Part shown: positions 9,261 through 22,300 of the stretch, in pieces
Position numbering within the stretch: the first letter of the stretch is position 1
How the letters are laid out: each line of letters starts with the position of its first letter
DNA from: Azolla caroliniana
Taxonomy: Eukaryota; Polypodiophyta
Reading direction: 5' to 3'
Assembly: GCA_043228905.1 (NCBI GenBank)
Contig: JBHGNT010000046.1
Location: 1-64,000 of the forward strand
Length of the DNA: 64,000 nucleotides
Notes under the pieces: generated by a model
Told to the model about the DNA's origin: nothing
Seen by the model: only the letters and a program-made list of their open reading frames with translations
The model's database searches: none
Program-made: the position numbers and the translations under genes

Positions 9261-9599
9261 GGCCGGTGGAGGTTGTGAGTGGTGGGAAGTGTGATGTGAG
9301 AAGAATACATAGGGGATTTAGGGTGACTAGTTGAGGGGTGGATACAACTTGTGGATGGTTTGGTAGAGGTGGTGTAGGGAGGATGTTGGGTATGGGTTGA
9401 TTGGGTGTAGTGGTTAGGGATGTAGGGGTTAAGAGAGGTGTATGAGGGGTTGGGGAAGGCTAAGGGTATTTGGGAAAATAGGGGAGGGTTTATGTTGTGA
9501 TTGTGGGTAGTTTCTTTAAACCAAGGGGGGCTTAGTGTGTGTGAATAGTTGTGAGAGGGGGGGGTAGGAAAGGTATTTCTAGAATTATTAGGAGGAGTA
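9248..9599 (-). CDS. Upstream ORF (ORF1) remnant, 5'-truncated
   Basis: This open frame of about 117 codons enters from the satellite junction and ends at the TAG at 9248-9250. It has no ATG near its open end; the only internal Met codon is at 9308-9310, close to the C-terminus. The peptide is rich in Pro, Thr, Ser, His and Asn, with no recognised domain. It overlaps the upstream extension of the RT frame (9248-9317) in the -1 register and ends three codons after the slippery AAA AAC. This suits the 3' end of a first ORF that is translationally coupled to the RT, its N-terminal part lost by 5' truncation. Alternatively the frame is open by chance, because the strand is C/A-rich and poor in stop codons. 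Function is unknown. Confidence 0.4.
9254..9260 (-). promoter_or_regulatory. -1 ribosomal frameshift slippery site, A AAA AAC
   Basis: On the - strand the upstream ORF reads CCA AAA AAC GTT TAG. The heptamer A AAA AAC fits the X XXY YYZ rule in the zero frame. Slipping back one base gives AAA AAA CGT TTA and enters the RT frame exactly. The zero-frame stop TAG lies two codons after the heptamer. With the hairpin that follows, this is the standard layout of programmed -1 frameshifting in retroviruses and retrotransposons. Use in this element is inferred. Confidence 0.7.
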
Positions 9600-9769
9600 T
9601 ACCTCCAAGCTATTCTCAACTCCCAACTCCCTCCTAAAATTTGGTAATTTCATCATTTCTTTCGACCTGAGTTTCAAAATCTCGATTTTTTAATTCCATA
9701 GCATAGCTAGTGCTGTTAGCTTCGATTCGCATGTTTGAGCACAAAAATCCGATATCACACGAGCCACGT

Positions 9770-12700
9770 ATGAACATTTTAATTTACTCAAGGGCTCCTC
9801 TCAACTCACTCCTCAAATTTGGTAATTTCATCATGTCCCTCGACCTGAGTTTCAAAATCTTGATTTTTTAATTCCATATCATAGCTAGCGTCGTTAGCTT
9901 CGATTCGCATGTTTGAACACAAAACTCCAATATCACACTCGCCAGGTATGAACAGTTTAAATTACCTACTAACTCTTCCCAACTAACTCCTCAAATTTGG
10001 TAATTTCGTCATGTCTCTCGGCCTGAGTTTCAAAATCTTGATTTTTTAATTCCATATCATAGCTAGCGTGGTTAGCTTCGATTCGCATCTTTGAACACAA
10101 AAATCCGATATCACACGGGCCACGTATGAACATTTTAATTTACTCAAGGGCTCCTCTCAACTCACTACTGAAATTTGGTAATTTCATCATGTCTCTCGAC
10201 CTGAGTTTCAAAATCTTGATTTTTTAATTCTATATCATAGCTAGCGTTGTTAGCTTCGATTCGCATGTTTGAACACAAAAATCCAATATGACACTCGCCA
10301 GGTATGAACATTTTAATTTACCTACTAACTCTTCCCAACTCACTCCTCAAATTTGGTAATTTCGTCATGTCTCTCGACCTGAGTTTCAAAATCTTGGCTT
10401 TTTAATTCCATATCATAGCTAGCGTTGTTAGCTTCGATTCGCATGTTTGAACACAAAAATGCGATATCACACGAGCCAGGTATGAACATTTTAATTTACT
10501 CAAGGCCTCCTCTCAACTCACTCCTCAAATTTGGTAATTTCGTCATGTCTCTCGACCTGAGTTTCAAAATCTTGATTTTTTATTTCTATATCATAGCTAG
10601 CGTTGTTAGCTTCGATTCGCATGTTTGAACACAAAAATGCGATATCACACGAGCCAGGTATGAACATTTTAATTTACCTCCAAGCTATTCTCAACTTACT
10701 CCTCAAATTTGCTAATTTCATCATGTCTCTCGACCTGAGTTTCGAAATCTTGATTTTTTAATTCTATATCATAGCTAGCGTTGTTAGCTTCGATTCGCAT
10801 GTTTGAACACAAAAATGCGATATCACACGAGCCAGGTATGAACATTTTAATTTTCCTACTAGCTCTTCCCAACTCACTCCTCAAATTTGGTAATTTCGTC
10901 ATGTCTCTCGACCTGAGTTTCAGAATCTTGATTTTTTAATTCTATATCATAGCTAGCGTTGTTAGCTTCGATTCGCATGTTTTGAACACAAAAATCCGAT
11001 ATCACACTCGCCATGTATGAACATTTTAATTTACCTACTAACTCTTCCCAACTCACTCCTCATGTTTGGTAATTTCGTCATGTCTCTCGACCTGAGTTTC
11101 AAAATCTTGATTTTTTAATTCCATATCATAGCTAGCGTTGTTAGCTTCGATTCGCATGTTTGAACACAAAAATCCCATATTACACGAGCCAGGTATGAAC
11201 ATTGTATTTTACTCAAGGGCTCCTCTCAACTCCCTCCTAAAATTTGGTAATTTCATCATTTCTTTCGACCTGAGTTTCAAAATCTCGATTTTTTAATTCC
11301 ATAGCATAGCTAGTCCTGTTAGCTTCGATTCGCATGTTTGAGCACAAAAATCCGATATCACACGAGCCACGTATGAACATTCTAATTTACTCAAGGGCTC
11401 CTCTCAACTCACTACTGAAATTTGGTAATTTCATCATGTCCCTCGACCTGAGTTTCAAAATCTTGATTTTTTAATTCTATATCATAGCTAGCGTTGTTAG
11501 CTTCGATTCGCATGTTTGAACACAAAAATCCGATATGAAAATCGCGAGGTATGAACATTTTAATTTTCCTACTAGCTCTTCCCAACTCACTCCTCAAATT
11601 TGGTAATTTCGTCATGTCTCTCGACCTGAGTTTCAAAATCTTGATTTTTTAATTCCATATCATAGCTAGCGTTGTTAGCTTCGATTCGCATGTTTGAGCA
11701 CAAAAATTCGATATCACACTCGCCAGGTATGAACATTTTAATTTACTCAAGGGCTCCTCTCAACTCCCTCCTCAAATTTGGTAATTTCATCATGTCCCTC
11801 GACCTGAGTTTCAAAATCTTGATTTTTTAATTCCATATCATAGCTAGCGTTGTTAGCTTCGATTCGCATGTTTGAACACAAAACTCCGATATCACACTCG
11901 CCAGGTATGAACAGTTTAAATTACCTACTAACTCTTCCCAACTAACTCCTCAAATTTGGTAATTTCGTCATGTCTCTCGACCTGAGTTTCAAAATCTTGA
12001 TTTTTTAATTCCATATCATAGCTAGCGTGGTTAGCTTCGATTCGCATATTTGAACACAAAAATCCGATATCACACGGGCCACGTATGAACATTTTAATTT
12101 ACTCAAGGGCTCCTCTCAACTCACTACTGAAATTTGGTAATTTCATCATGTCTCTCGACCTGAGTTTGAAAATCTTGATTTTTTAATTCTATATCATAGC
12201 TAGCGTTGTTAGCTTCGATTCGCATGTTTGAACACAAAAATCCAATATGACACTCGCCAGGTATGAACATTTTAATTTACCTACTAACTCTTCCCAACTC
12301 ACTCCTCAAATTTGGTAATTTCGTCATGTCTCTCGACCTGAGTTTCAAAATCTTGGCTTTTTAATTCCATATCATAGCTAGCGTTGTTAGCTTCGATTCG
12401 CATGTTTGAACACAAAAATGCGATATCACACGAGCCAGGTATGAACATTTTAATTTACTCAAGGCCTCCTCTCAAATCACTCCTCAAATTTGGTAATTTC
12501 GTCATGTCTCTCGACCTGAGTTTCAAAATCTTGATTTTTTATTTCTATATCATAGCTAGCGTTGTTAGCTTCGATTCGCATGTTTGAACACAAAAATGCG
12601 ATATCACACGAGCCAGGTATGAACATTTTAATTTACCTCCAAGCTATTCTCAACTTACTCCTCAAATTTGCTAATTTCATCATGTCTCTCGACCTGAGTT

Positions 12701-12874
12701 TCGAAATCTTGATTTTTTAATTCTATATCATAGCTAGCGTTGTTAGCTTCGATTCGCATGTTTGAACACAAAAATGCGATATCACACGAGCCAGGTATGA
12801 ACATTTTAATTTTCCTACTAGCTCTTCCCAACTCACTCCTCAAATTTGGTAATTTCGTCATGTCTCTCGACCTG
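9770..12874 (+). repeat. Satellite segment duplicated at ~1959-bp spacing
   Basis: About 1.1 kb at 9770-10915 recurs at about 11729-12874, offset 1959 bp (11 monomers plus 1 bp). Marker variants such as AACACAAAACTCC, CAGTTTAAATTACC, TTGGCTTTTTAATTCC and CTCAAGGCCTCC appear in both in the same order. The same series also reappears from about 16080 (offset 6139 from the first). Confidence 0.75.
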
Positions 12875-13819
12875 AGTTTCAAAATCTCGATTTTTTAATT
12901 CTATATCATAGCTAGCGTTGTTAGCTTCGATTCGCATGTTTGAACACAAAAATCCAATATCACACTCGCCAGGTATGAACCTTTTAATTTACTCAAGGAC
13001 TCCTCTCAACTCCCTCCTCATGTTTGGTAATTTCGTCATGTCTCTCGACCTGAGTTTTAAAATCTTGATTTTTTAATTCCATATCATAGCTAGCGTTGTT
13101 AGCTTCGATTCGCATGTTTGAACACAAAAATCCCATATTACACGAGCCAGGTATGAACATTGTATTTTACTCAAGGGCTCCTCTCAACTCCCTCCTAAAA
13201 TTTGGTAATTTCATCATTTCTTTCGACCTGATTTTCAAAATCTCGATTTTTTAATTCCATAGCATAGCTAGTGCTGTTAGCTTCGATTCGCATGTTTGAG
13301 CACAAAAATCCGATATCACACGAGCCACGTATGAACATTCTAATTTACTCAAGGGCTCCTCTCAACTCACTACTGAAATTTGGTAATTTCATCATGTCCC
13401 TCGATCTGAGTTTCAAAATCTTGTTAGCTTCGATTCGCATGTTTCAAAATCTTGTTAGCCTCAAATTTGGTAATTTCGTCATGTCTCTCGACCTGAGTTT
13501 CAAAATCTCGATTTTTTAATTCTATATCATAGCTAGCGTTGTTAGCTTCGATTCGCATGTTTGAACACAAAAATCCGATATGAAAATCGCGAGGTATGAA
13601 CATTTTAATTTTCCTACTAGCTCTTCCCAACTCACTCCTCAAATTTGGTAATTTCGTCATGTCTCTCGACCTGAGTTTCAAAATCTTGATTTTTTAATTC
13701 CATATCATAGCTAGCGTTGTTAGCTTCGATTCGCATGTTTGAGCACAAAAATTCGATATCACACTCGCCAGGTATGAACATTTTAATTTACTCAAGGACT
13801 CCTCTCAACTCCCTCCTCA

Positions 13820-16800
13820 TGTTTGGTAATTTCGTCATGTCTCTCGACCTGAGTTTTAAAATCTTGATTTTTTAATTCCATATCATAGCTAGCGTTGTTA
13901 GCTTCGATTCGCATGTTTGAACACAAAAATCCCATATTACACGAGCCAGGTATGAACATTGTATTTTACTCAAGGGCTCCTCTCAACTCCCTCCTAAAAT
14001 TTGGTAATTTCATCATTTCTTTCGACCTGATTTTCAAAATCTCGATTTTTTAATTCCATAGCATAGCTAGTGCTGTTAGCTTCGATTCGCATGTTTGAGC
14101 ACAAAAATCCGATATCACACGAGCCACGTATGAACATTCTAATTTACTCAAGGGCTCCTCTCAACTCACTACTGAAATTTGGTAATTTCATCATGTCCCT
14201 CGATCTGAGTTTCAAAATCTTGATTTTTTAATTCTATATCATAGCTAGCGTTGTTAGCTTCGATTCGCATGTTTGAACACAAAAATCCGATATGACACTC
14301 GCGAGGTATGAACATTTTAATTTTCCTACTAGCTCTTCCCAACTCACTCCTCAAATTTGGTAATTTCGTCATGTCTCTCGACCTGAGTTTCAAAATCTTG
14401 ATTTTTTAATTCCATATCATAGCTAGCGTTGTTAGCTTCGATTCGCATGTTTGAGCACAAAAATTCGATATCACACTCGCCAGGTATGAACATTTTAATT
14501 TACTCAAGGGCTCCTCTCAACTCACTCCTCAAATTTGGTAATTTCGTCATGTCTCTCGACCTGAGTTTCCAAATCTTGATTTTTTAATTCGATATCATAG
14601 CTAGCGTTGTTAGCTTCGATTCGCATGTTTGAACACAAAAATCCGATAGCACACGAGCCAGGTATGAACATTTTAATTTACTCAAGGGCTCTGCTCAACT
14701 CACTCCTCAAATTTGGTAATTTCGTCATGTCTGTCGACCTGAGTTTCAAAATCTTGATTTTTTAATTCCAGATCATAGCTAGCGTTGTTAGCTTCGATTC
14801 GCATGTTTGAACACAAAAATCCGATATCACACGAGCCAGGTATGAACATTTTAATTTACTCAAGGGCTCCTCTCAACTCCCTCCTCATGTTTGGTAATTT
14901 CGTCATGTCTTTCGACCTGAGTTTCAAAATCTTGATTTTTTAATTCCATATCATAGCTAGCGTTGTTAGCTTCGATTCGCATGTTTGAACACAAAAATCC
15001 CATATTACACGAGCCAGGTATGAACATTGTATTTTACTCAAGGGCTCCTCTCAACTCCCTCCTAAACTTTGGTAATTTCATCATTTCTTTCGACCTGAGT
15101 TTCAAAATCTCGATTTTTTAATTCCATAGCATAGCTAGTGCTGTTAGCTTCGATTCGCATGTTTGAGCACAAAAATCCGATATCACACGAGCCACGTATG
15201 AACATTTTAATTTACTCAAGGGCTCCTCTCAACTCACTACTGAAATTTGGTAATTTCATCATGTCCCTCGACCTGAGTTTCAAAATCTTGATTTTTTAAT
15301 TCTATATCATAACTAGCGTTGTTAGCTTCGATTCGCATGTTTGAACACAAAACTCCGATATCACACTCGCCAAGTATGAACATTTTAAATTACCTACTAA
15401 CTCTTCCCAACTAACTCCTCAAATTTGGTAATTTCGTCATGTCTCTCGACCTGAGTTTCAAAATCTTGATTTTTTAATTCCATATCATAGCTAGCGTTGT
15501 TAGCTTCGATTCGCATGTTTGAACACCAAAATCCGATATCACACGAGCCACGTATGAACATTTTAATTTACTCAAAGGCTCTCTCAACTCACTACTGAAA
15601 TTTGGTAATTTCATCATGTCTCTCGACCTGAGTTTCAAAATCTCGATTTTTTAATTCTATATCATAGCTAGCGTTGTTAGCTTCGATTCGCATGTTTGAA
15701 CACAAAAATCCAATATCACACTCGCCAGGTATGAACCTTTTAATTTACTCAAGGACTCCTCTCAACTCCCTCCTCATGTTTGGTAATTTCGTCATGTCTC
15801 TCGACCTGAGTTTTAAAATCTTGATTTTTTAATTCCATATCATAGCTAGCGTTGTTAGCTTCGATTCGCATGTTTGAACACCAAAATCCGATATCACACG
15901 AGCCACGTATGAACATTTTAATTTACTCAAGGGCTCCTCTCAACTAACTCCTCAAATTTGGTAATTTCGTCATGTCTCTCGACCTGAGTTTCAAAATCTT
16001 GATTTTTTAATTCGATATCATAGCTAGCGTTGTTAGCTTCGATTCGCATGTTTGAACACAAAACTCCGATATCACACTCGCCAGGTATGAACAGTTTAAA
16101 TTACCTACTAACTCTTCCCAACTAACTCCTCAAATTTGGTAATTTCGTCATGTCTCTCGACCTGAGTTTCAAAATCTTGATTTTTTAATTCCATATCATA
16201 GCTAGCGTGGTTAGCTTCGATTCGCATCTTTGAACACAAAAATCCGATATCACACGGGCCACGTATGAACATTTTAATTTACTCAAGGGCTCCTCTCAAC
16301 TCACTACTGAAATTTGGTAATTTCATCATGTCTCTCGACCTGAGTTTCAAAATCTTGATTTTTTAATTCTATATCATAGCTAGCGTTGTTAGCTTCGATT
16401 CGCATGTTTGAACACAAAAATCCAATATGACACTCGCCAGGTATGAACATTTTAATTTACCTACTAACTCTTCCCAACTCACTCCTCAAATTTGGTAATT
16501 TCGTCATGTCTCTCGACTTGTGTTTCAAAATCTTGGCTTTTTAATTCCATATCATAGCTAGCGTTGTTAGCTTCGATTCGCATGTTTGAACACAAAAATG
16601 CGATATCACACGAGCCAGGTATGAACATTTTAATTTACTCAAGGCCTCCTCTCAACTCACTCCTCAAATTTGGTAATTTCGTCATGTCTCTCGACCTGAG
16701 TTTCAAAATCTTGATTTTTTATTTCTATATCATAGCTAGCGTTGTTAGCTTCGATTCGCATGTTTGAACACAAAAATGCGATATCACACGAGATAGGTAT

Positions 16801-19800
16801 GAACATTTTAATTTACCTCCAAGCTATTCTCAACTTACTCCTCAAATTTACTAATTTCATCATGTCTCTCGACCTAAGTTTCGAAATCTTGATTTTTTAA
16901 TTCTATATCATAGCTAGCGTTGTTAGCTTCGATTCGCATGTTTGAACACAAAAATGCGATATCACACGAGCCAGTTATGGACATTTTAATTTTCCTACTA
17001 GCTCTTCCCAACTCACTCCTCAAATTTGGTAATTTCGTCATGTCTCTCGACCTGAGTTTCAGAATCTTGATTTTTTAATTCTATATCATAGCTAGCGTTG
17101 TTAGCTTCGATTCGCATGTTTTGAACACAAAAATCCGATATCACACTCGCCATGTATGAACATTTTAATTTACCTACTAACTCTTCCCAACTCACTCCTC
17201 ATGTTTGGTAATTTCGTCATGTCTCTCGACCTGAGTTTCCAAATCTTGATTTTTTAATTTCATATCATAGCTAGCGTTGTTAGCTTCGATTCGCATGTTT
17301 GAACACAAAAATCCCATATTACACGAGCCAGGTATGAACATTGTATTTTACTCAAGGGCTCCTCTCAACTCCCTCCTAAAATTTGGTAATTTCATCATTT
17401 CTTTCGACCTGAGTTTCAAAATCTCGATTTTTTAATTCCATAGCATAGCTAGTGCTGTTAGCTTCGATTCGCATGTTTGAGCACAAAAATCCGATATCAC
17501 ACGAGCCACGTATGAACATTCTAATTTACTCAAGGGCTCCTCTCAACTCACTACTGAAATTTGGTAATTTCATCATGTCCCTCGACCTGAGTTTCAAAAT
17601 CTTGATTTTTTAATTCTATATCATAGCTAGCGTTGTTAGCTTCGATTCGCATGTTTGAACACAAAAATCCGATATGACACTCGCGAGGTATGAACATTTT
17701 AATTTTCCTACTAGCTCTTCCCAACTCACTCCTCAAATTTGGTAATTTCGTCATGTCTCTCGACCTGAGTTTCAAAATCTTGATTTCTTAATTCCATATC
17801 ATAGCTAGCGTTGTTAGCTTCGATTCGCATGTTTGAGCACAAAAATTCGATATCACACTCGCCAGGTATGAACATTTTAATTTACTCAAGGGCTCCTCTC
17901 AACTCACTCCTCAAATTTGGTAATTTCGTCATGTCTCTCGACCTGAGTTTCCAAATCTTGATTTTTTAATTCGATATCATAGCTAGCGTTGTTAGCTTCG
18001 ATTCGCATGTTTGAACACAAAAATCCGATAGCACACGAGCCAGGTATGAACATTTTAATTTACTCAAGGGCTCTGCTCAACTCACTCCTCAAATTTGGTA
18101 ATTTCGTCATGTCTGTCGACCTGAGTTTCAAAATCTTGATTTTTTAATTCCAGATTATAGCTAGCGTTGTTAGCTTCGATTCGCATGTTTGAACACAAAA
18201 ATCCGATATCACACGAGCCAGGTATGAACATTTTAATTTACTCAAGGGCTCCTCTCAACTCCCTCCTCATGTTTGGTAATTTCGTCATGTCTTTCGACCT
18301 GAGTTTCAAAATCTTGATTTTTTAATTCCATATCATAGCTAGCGTTGTTAGCTTCGATTCGCATGTTTGAACACAAAAATCCCATATTACACGAGCCAGG
18401 TATGAACATTGTATTTTACTCAAGGGCTCCTCTCAACTCCCTCCTAAACTTTGGTAATTTCATCATTTCTTTCGACCTGAGTTTCAAAATCTCGATTTTT
18501 TAATTCCATAGCATAGCTAGTGCTGTTAGCTTCGATTCGCATGTTTGAGCACAAAAATCCGATATCACACGAGCCACGTATGAACATTTTAATTTACTCA
18601 AGGGCTCCTCTCAACTCACTACTGAAATTTGGTAATTTCATCATGTCCCTCGACCTGAGTTTCAAAATCTTGATTTTTTAATTCTATATCATAACTAGCG
18701 TTGTTAGCTTCGATTCGCATGTTTGAACACAAAACTCCGATATCACACTCGCCAAGTATGAACATTTTAAATTACCTACTAACTCTTCCCAACTAACTCC
18801 TCAAATTTGGTAATTTCGTCATGTCTCTCGACCTGAGTTTCAAAATCTTGATTTTTTAATTCCATATCATAGCTAGCGTTGTTAGCTTCGATTCGCATGT
18901 TTGAACACCAAAATCCGATATCACACGAGCCACGTATGAACATTTTAATTTACTCAAAGGCTCTCTCAACTCACTACTGAAATTTGGTAATTTCATCATG
19001 TCTCTCGACCTGAGTTTCAAAATCTCGATTTTTTAATTCTATATCATAGCTAGCGTTGTTAGCTTCGATTCGCATGTTTGAACACAAAAATCCAATATCA
19101 CACTCGCCAGGTATGAACCTTTTAATTTACTCAAGGACTCCTCTCAACTCCCTCCTCATGTTTGGTAATTTCGTCATGTCTCTCGACCTGAGTTTTAAAA
19201 TCTTGATTTTTTAATTCCATATCATAGCTAGCGTTGTTAGCTTCGATTCGCATGTTTGAACACCAAAATCCGATATCACACGAGCCACGTATGAACATTT
19301 TAATTTACTCAAGGGCTCCTCTCAACTAACTCCTCAAATTTGGTAATTTCGTCATGTCTCTCGACCTGAGTTTCAAAATCTTGATTTTTTAATTCGATAT
19401 CATAGCTAGCGTTGTTAGCTTCGATTCGCATGTTTGAACACAAAACTCCGATATCACACTCGCCAGGTATGAACAGTTTAAATTACCTACTAACTCTTCC
19501 CAACTAACTCCTCAAATTTGGTAATTTCGTCATGTCTCTCGACCTGAGTTTCAAAATCTTGATTTTTTAATTCCATATCATAGCTAGCGTGGTTAGCTTC
19601 GATTCGCATCTTTGAACACAAAAATCCGATATCACACGGGCCACGTATGAACATTTTAATTTACTCAAGGGCTCCTCTCAACTCACTACTGAAATTTGGT
19701 AATTTCATCATGTCTCTCGACCTGAGTTTCAAAATCTTGATTTTTTAATTCTATATCATAGCTAGCGTTGTTAGCTTCGATTCGCATGTTTGAACACAAA

Positions 19801-22300
19801 AATCCAATATGACACTCGCCAGGTATGAACATTTTAATTTACCTACTAACTCTTCCCAACTCACTCCTCAAATTTGGTAATTTCGTCATGTCTCTCGACT
19901 TGAGTTTCAAAATCTTGGCTTTTTAATTCCATATCATAGCTAGCGTTGTTAGCTTCGATTCGCATGTTTGAACACAAAAATGCGATATCACACGAGCCAG
20001 GTATGAACATTTTAATTTACTCAAGGCCTCCTCTCAACTCACTCCTCAAATTTGGTAATTTCGTCATGTCTCTCGACCTGAGTTTCAAAATCTTGATTTT
20101 TTATTTCTATATCATAGCTAGCGTTGTTAGCTTCGATTCGCATGTTTGAACACAAAAATGCGATATCACACGAGCCAGGTATGAACATTTTAATTTACCT
20201 CCAAGCTATTCTCAACTTACTCCTCAAATTTGCTAATTTCATCATGTCTCTCGACCTAAGTTTCGAAATCTTGATTTTTTAATTCTATATCATAGCTAGT
20301 GTTGTTAGCTTCGATTCGCATGTTTGAACACAAAAATGCGATATCACACGAGCCAGGTATGAACATTTTAATTTTCCTACTAGCTCTTCCCAACTCACTC
20401 CTCAAATTTGGTAATTTCGTCATGTCTCTCGACCTGAGTTTCAGAATCTTGATTTTTTAATTCTATATCATAGCTAGCGTTGTTAGCTTCGATTCGCATG
20501 TTTTGAACACAAAAATCCGATATCACACTCGCCATGTATGAACATTTTAATTTACCTACTAACTCTTCCCAACTCACTCCTCATGTTTGGTAATTTCGTC
20601 ATGTCTCTCGACCTGAGTTTCCAAATCTTGATTTTTTAATTTCATATCATAGCTAGCGTTGTTAGCTTCGATTCGCATGTTTGAACACAAAAATCCCATA
20701 TTACATGAGCCAGGTATGAACATTGTATTTTACTCAAGGGCTCCTCTCAACTCCCTCCTAAAATTTGGTAATTTCATCATTTCTTTCGACCTGAGTTTCA
20801 AAATCTCGATTTTTTAATTCCATAGCATAGCTAGTGCTGTTAGCTTCGATTCGCATGTTTGAGCACAAAAATCCGATATCACACGAGCCACGTATGAACA
20901 TTCTAATTTACTCAAGGGCTCCTCTCAACTCACTACTGAAATTTGGTAATTTCATCATGTCCCTCGACCTGAGTTTCAAAATCTTGATTTTTTAATTCTA
21001 TATCATAGCTAGCGTTGTTAGCTTCGATTCGCATGTTTGAACACAAAAATCCGATATGACACTCGCGAGGTATGAACATTTTAATTTTCCTACTAGCTCT
21101 TCCCAACTCACTCCTCAAATTTGGTAATTTCGTCATGTCTCTCGACCTGAGTTTCAAAATCTTGATTTCTTAATTCCATATCATAGCTAGCGTTGTTAGC
21201 TTCGATTCGCATGTTTGAGCACAAAAATTCGATATCACACTCGCCAGGTATGAACATTTTAATTTACTCAAGGGCTCCTCTCAACTCACTCCTCAAATTT
21301 GGTAATTTCGTCATGTCTCTCGACCTGAGTTTCCAAATCTTGATTTTTTAATTCGATATCATAGCTAGCGTTGTTAGCTTCGATTCGCATGTTTGAACAC
21401 AAAAATCCGATAGCACACGAGCCAGGTATGAACATTTTAATTTACTCAAGGGCTCTGCTCAACTCACTCCTCAAATTTGGTAATTTCGTCATGTCTGTCG
21501 ACCTGAGTTTCAAAATCTTGATTTTTTAATTGCAGATCATAGCTAGCGTTGTTAGCTTCGATTCGCATGTTTGAACACAAAAATCCGATATCACACGAGC
21601 CAGGTATGAACATTTTAATTTACTCAAGGGCTCCTCTCAACTCCCTCCTCATGTTTGGTAATTTCGTCATGTCTTTCGACCTGAGTTTCAAAATCTTGAT
21701 TTTTTAATTCCATATCATAGCTAGCGTTGTTAGCTTCGATTCGCATGTTTGAACACAAAAATCCCATATTACACGAGCCAGGTATGAACATTGTATTTTA
21801 CTCAAGGGCTCCTCTCAACTCCCTCCTAAACTTTGGTAATTTCATCATTTCTTTCGACCTGAGTTTCAAAATCTCGATTTTTTAATTCCATAGCATAGCT
21901 AGTTCTGTTAGCTTCGATTCGCATGTTTGAGCACAAAAATCCGATATCACACGAGCCACGTATGAACATTTTAATTTACTCAAGGGCTCCTCTCAACTCA
22001 GTACTGAAATTTGGTAATTTCATCATGTCCCTCGACCTGAGTTTCAAAATCTTGATTTTTTAATTCTATATCATAACTAGCGTTGTTAGCTTCGATTCGC
22101 ATGTTTGAACACAAAACTCCGATATCACACTCGCCAGGTATGAACATTTTAAATTACCTACTAACTCTTCCCAACTAACTCCTCAAATTTGGTAATTTCG
22201 TCATGTCTCTCGACCTGAGTTTCAAAATCCTGATTTTTTAATTCCATATCATAGCTAGCGTTGTTAGCTTCGATTCGCATGTTTGAACACAAAAATCCGA
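13820..22300 (+). repeat. Higher-order repeat, 3382-bp period (19 monomers)
   Basis: Marker variants recur at a 3382-bp offset: AAACTCCGATATC with AAGTATGAAC, the GTTTTGAACAC extra T, TTGGCTTTTT, and GATTTCTTAATT. About two and a half copies are present: roughly 13820-17200, 17200-20580 and a partial third to about 22300. Copies differ at scattered bases, for example CTTGTGTTTC at 16516 against CTTGAGTTTC at 19898. Confidence 0.8.

Larger units (their letters stand above)
5761..9599 (-). mobile_element. Penelope-like retroelement, endonuclease-deficient, 5'-truncated
   Basis: This ~3.84-kb segment interrupts the satellite: the left flank ends in TTTTAAT at 5760 and the right flank resumes with TACCTCCAAGC at 9600, losing about one base of the monomer consensus. 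In element sense (right to left) it contains a truncated upstream ORF, a -1 frameshift signal, a 636-plus-residue PLE reverse transcriptase, a pyrimidine-rich 3' UTR, a hammerhead ribozyme, and a tail with CCCTAAA-like repeats. PLEs are a retroelement order distinct from LTR and non-LTR elements. Those lacking the GIY-YIG domain are known to attach to chromosome ends in rotifers, fungi and some plants. No second (5') hammerhead was found, so the 5' terminal repeat is probably missing. No target-site duplication is evident. The RT frame is intact, so the copy may be fairly young. Confidence 0.88.

Noticed and set aside
9189-9600. A second hammerhead in a 5' terminal repeat
   Set aside because: No CTGANGA core is present on the - strand between the RT start and the satellite, so no 5' ribozyme is called.
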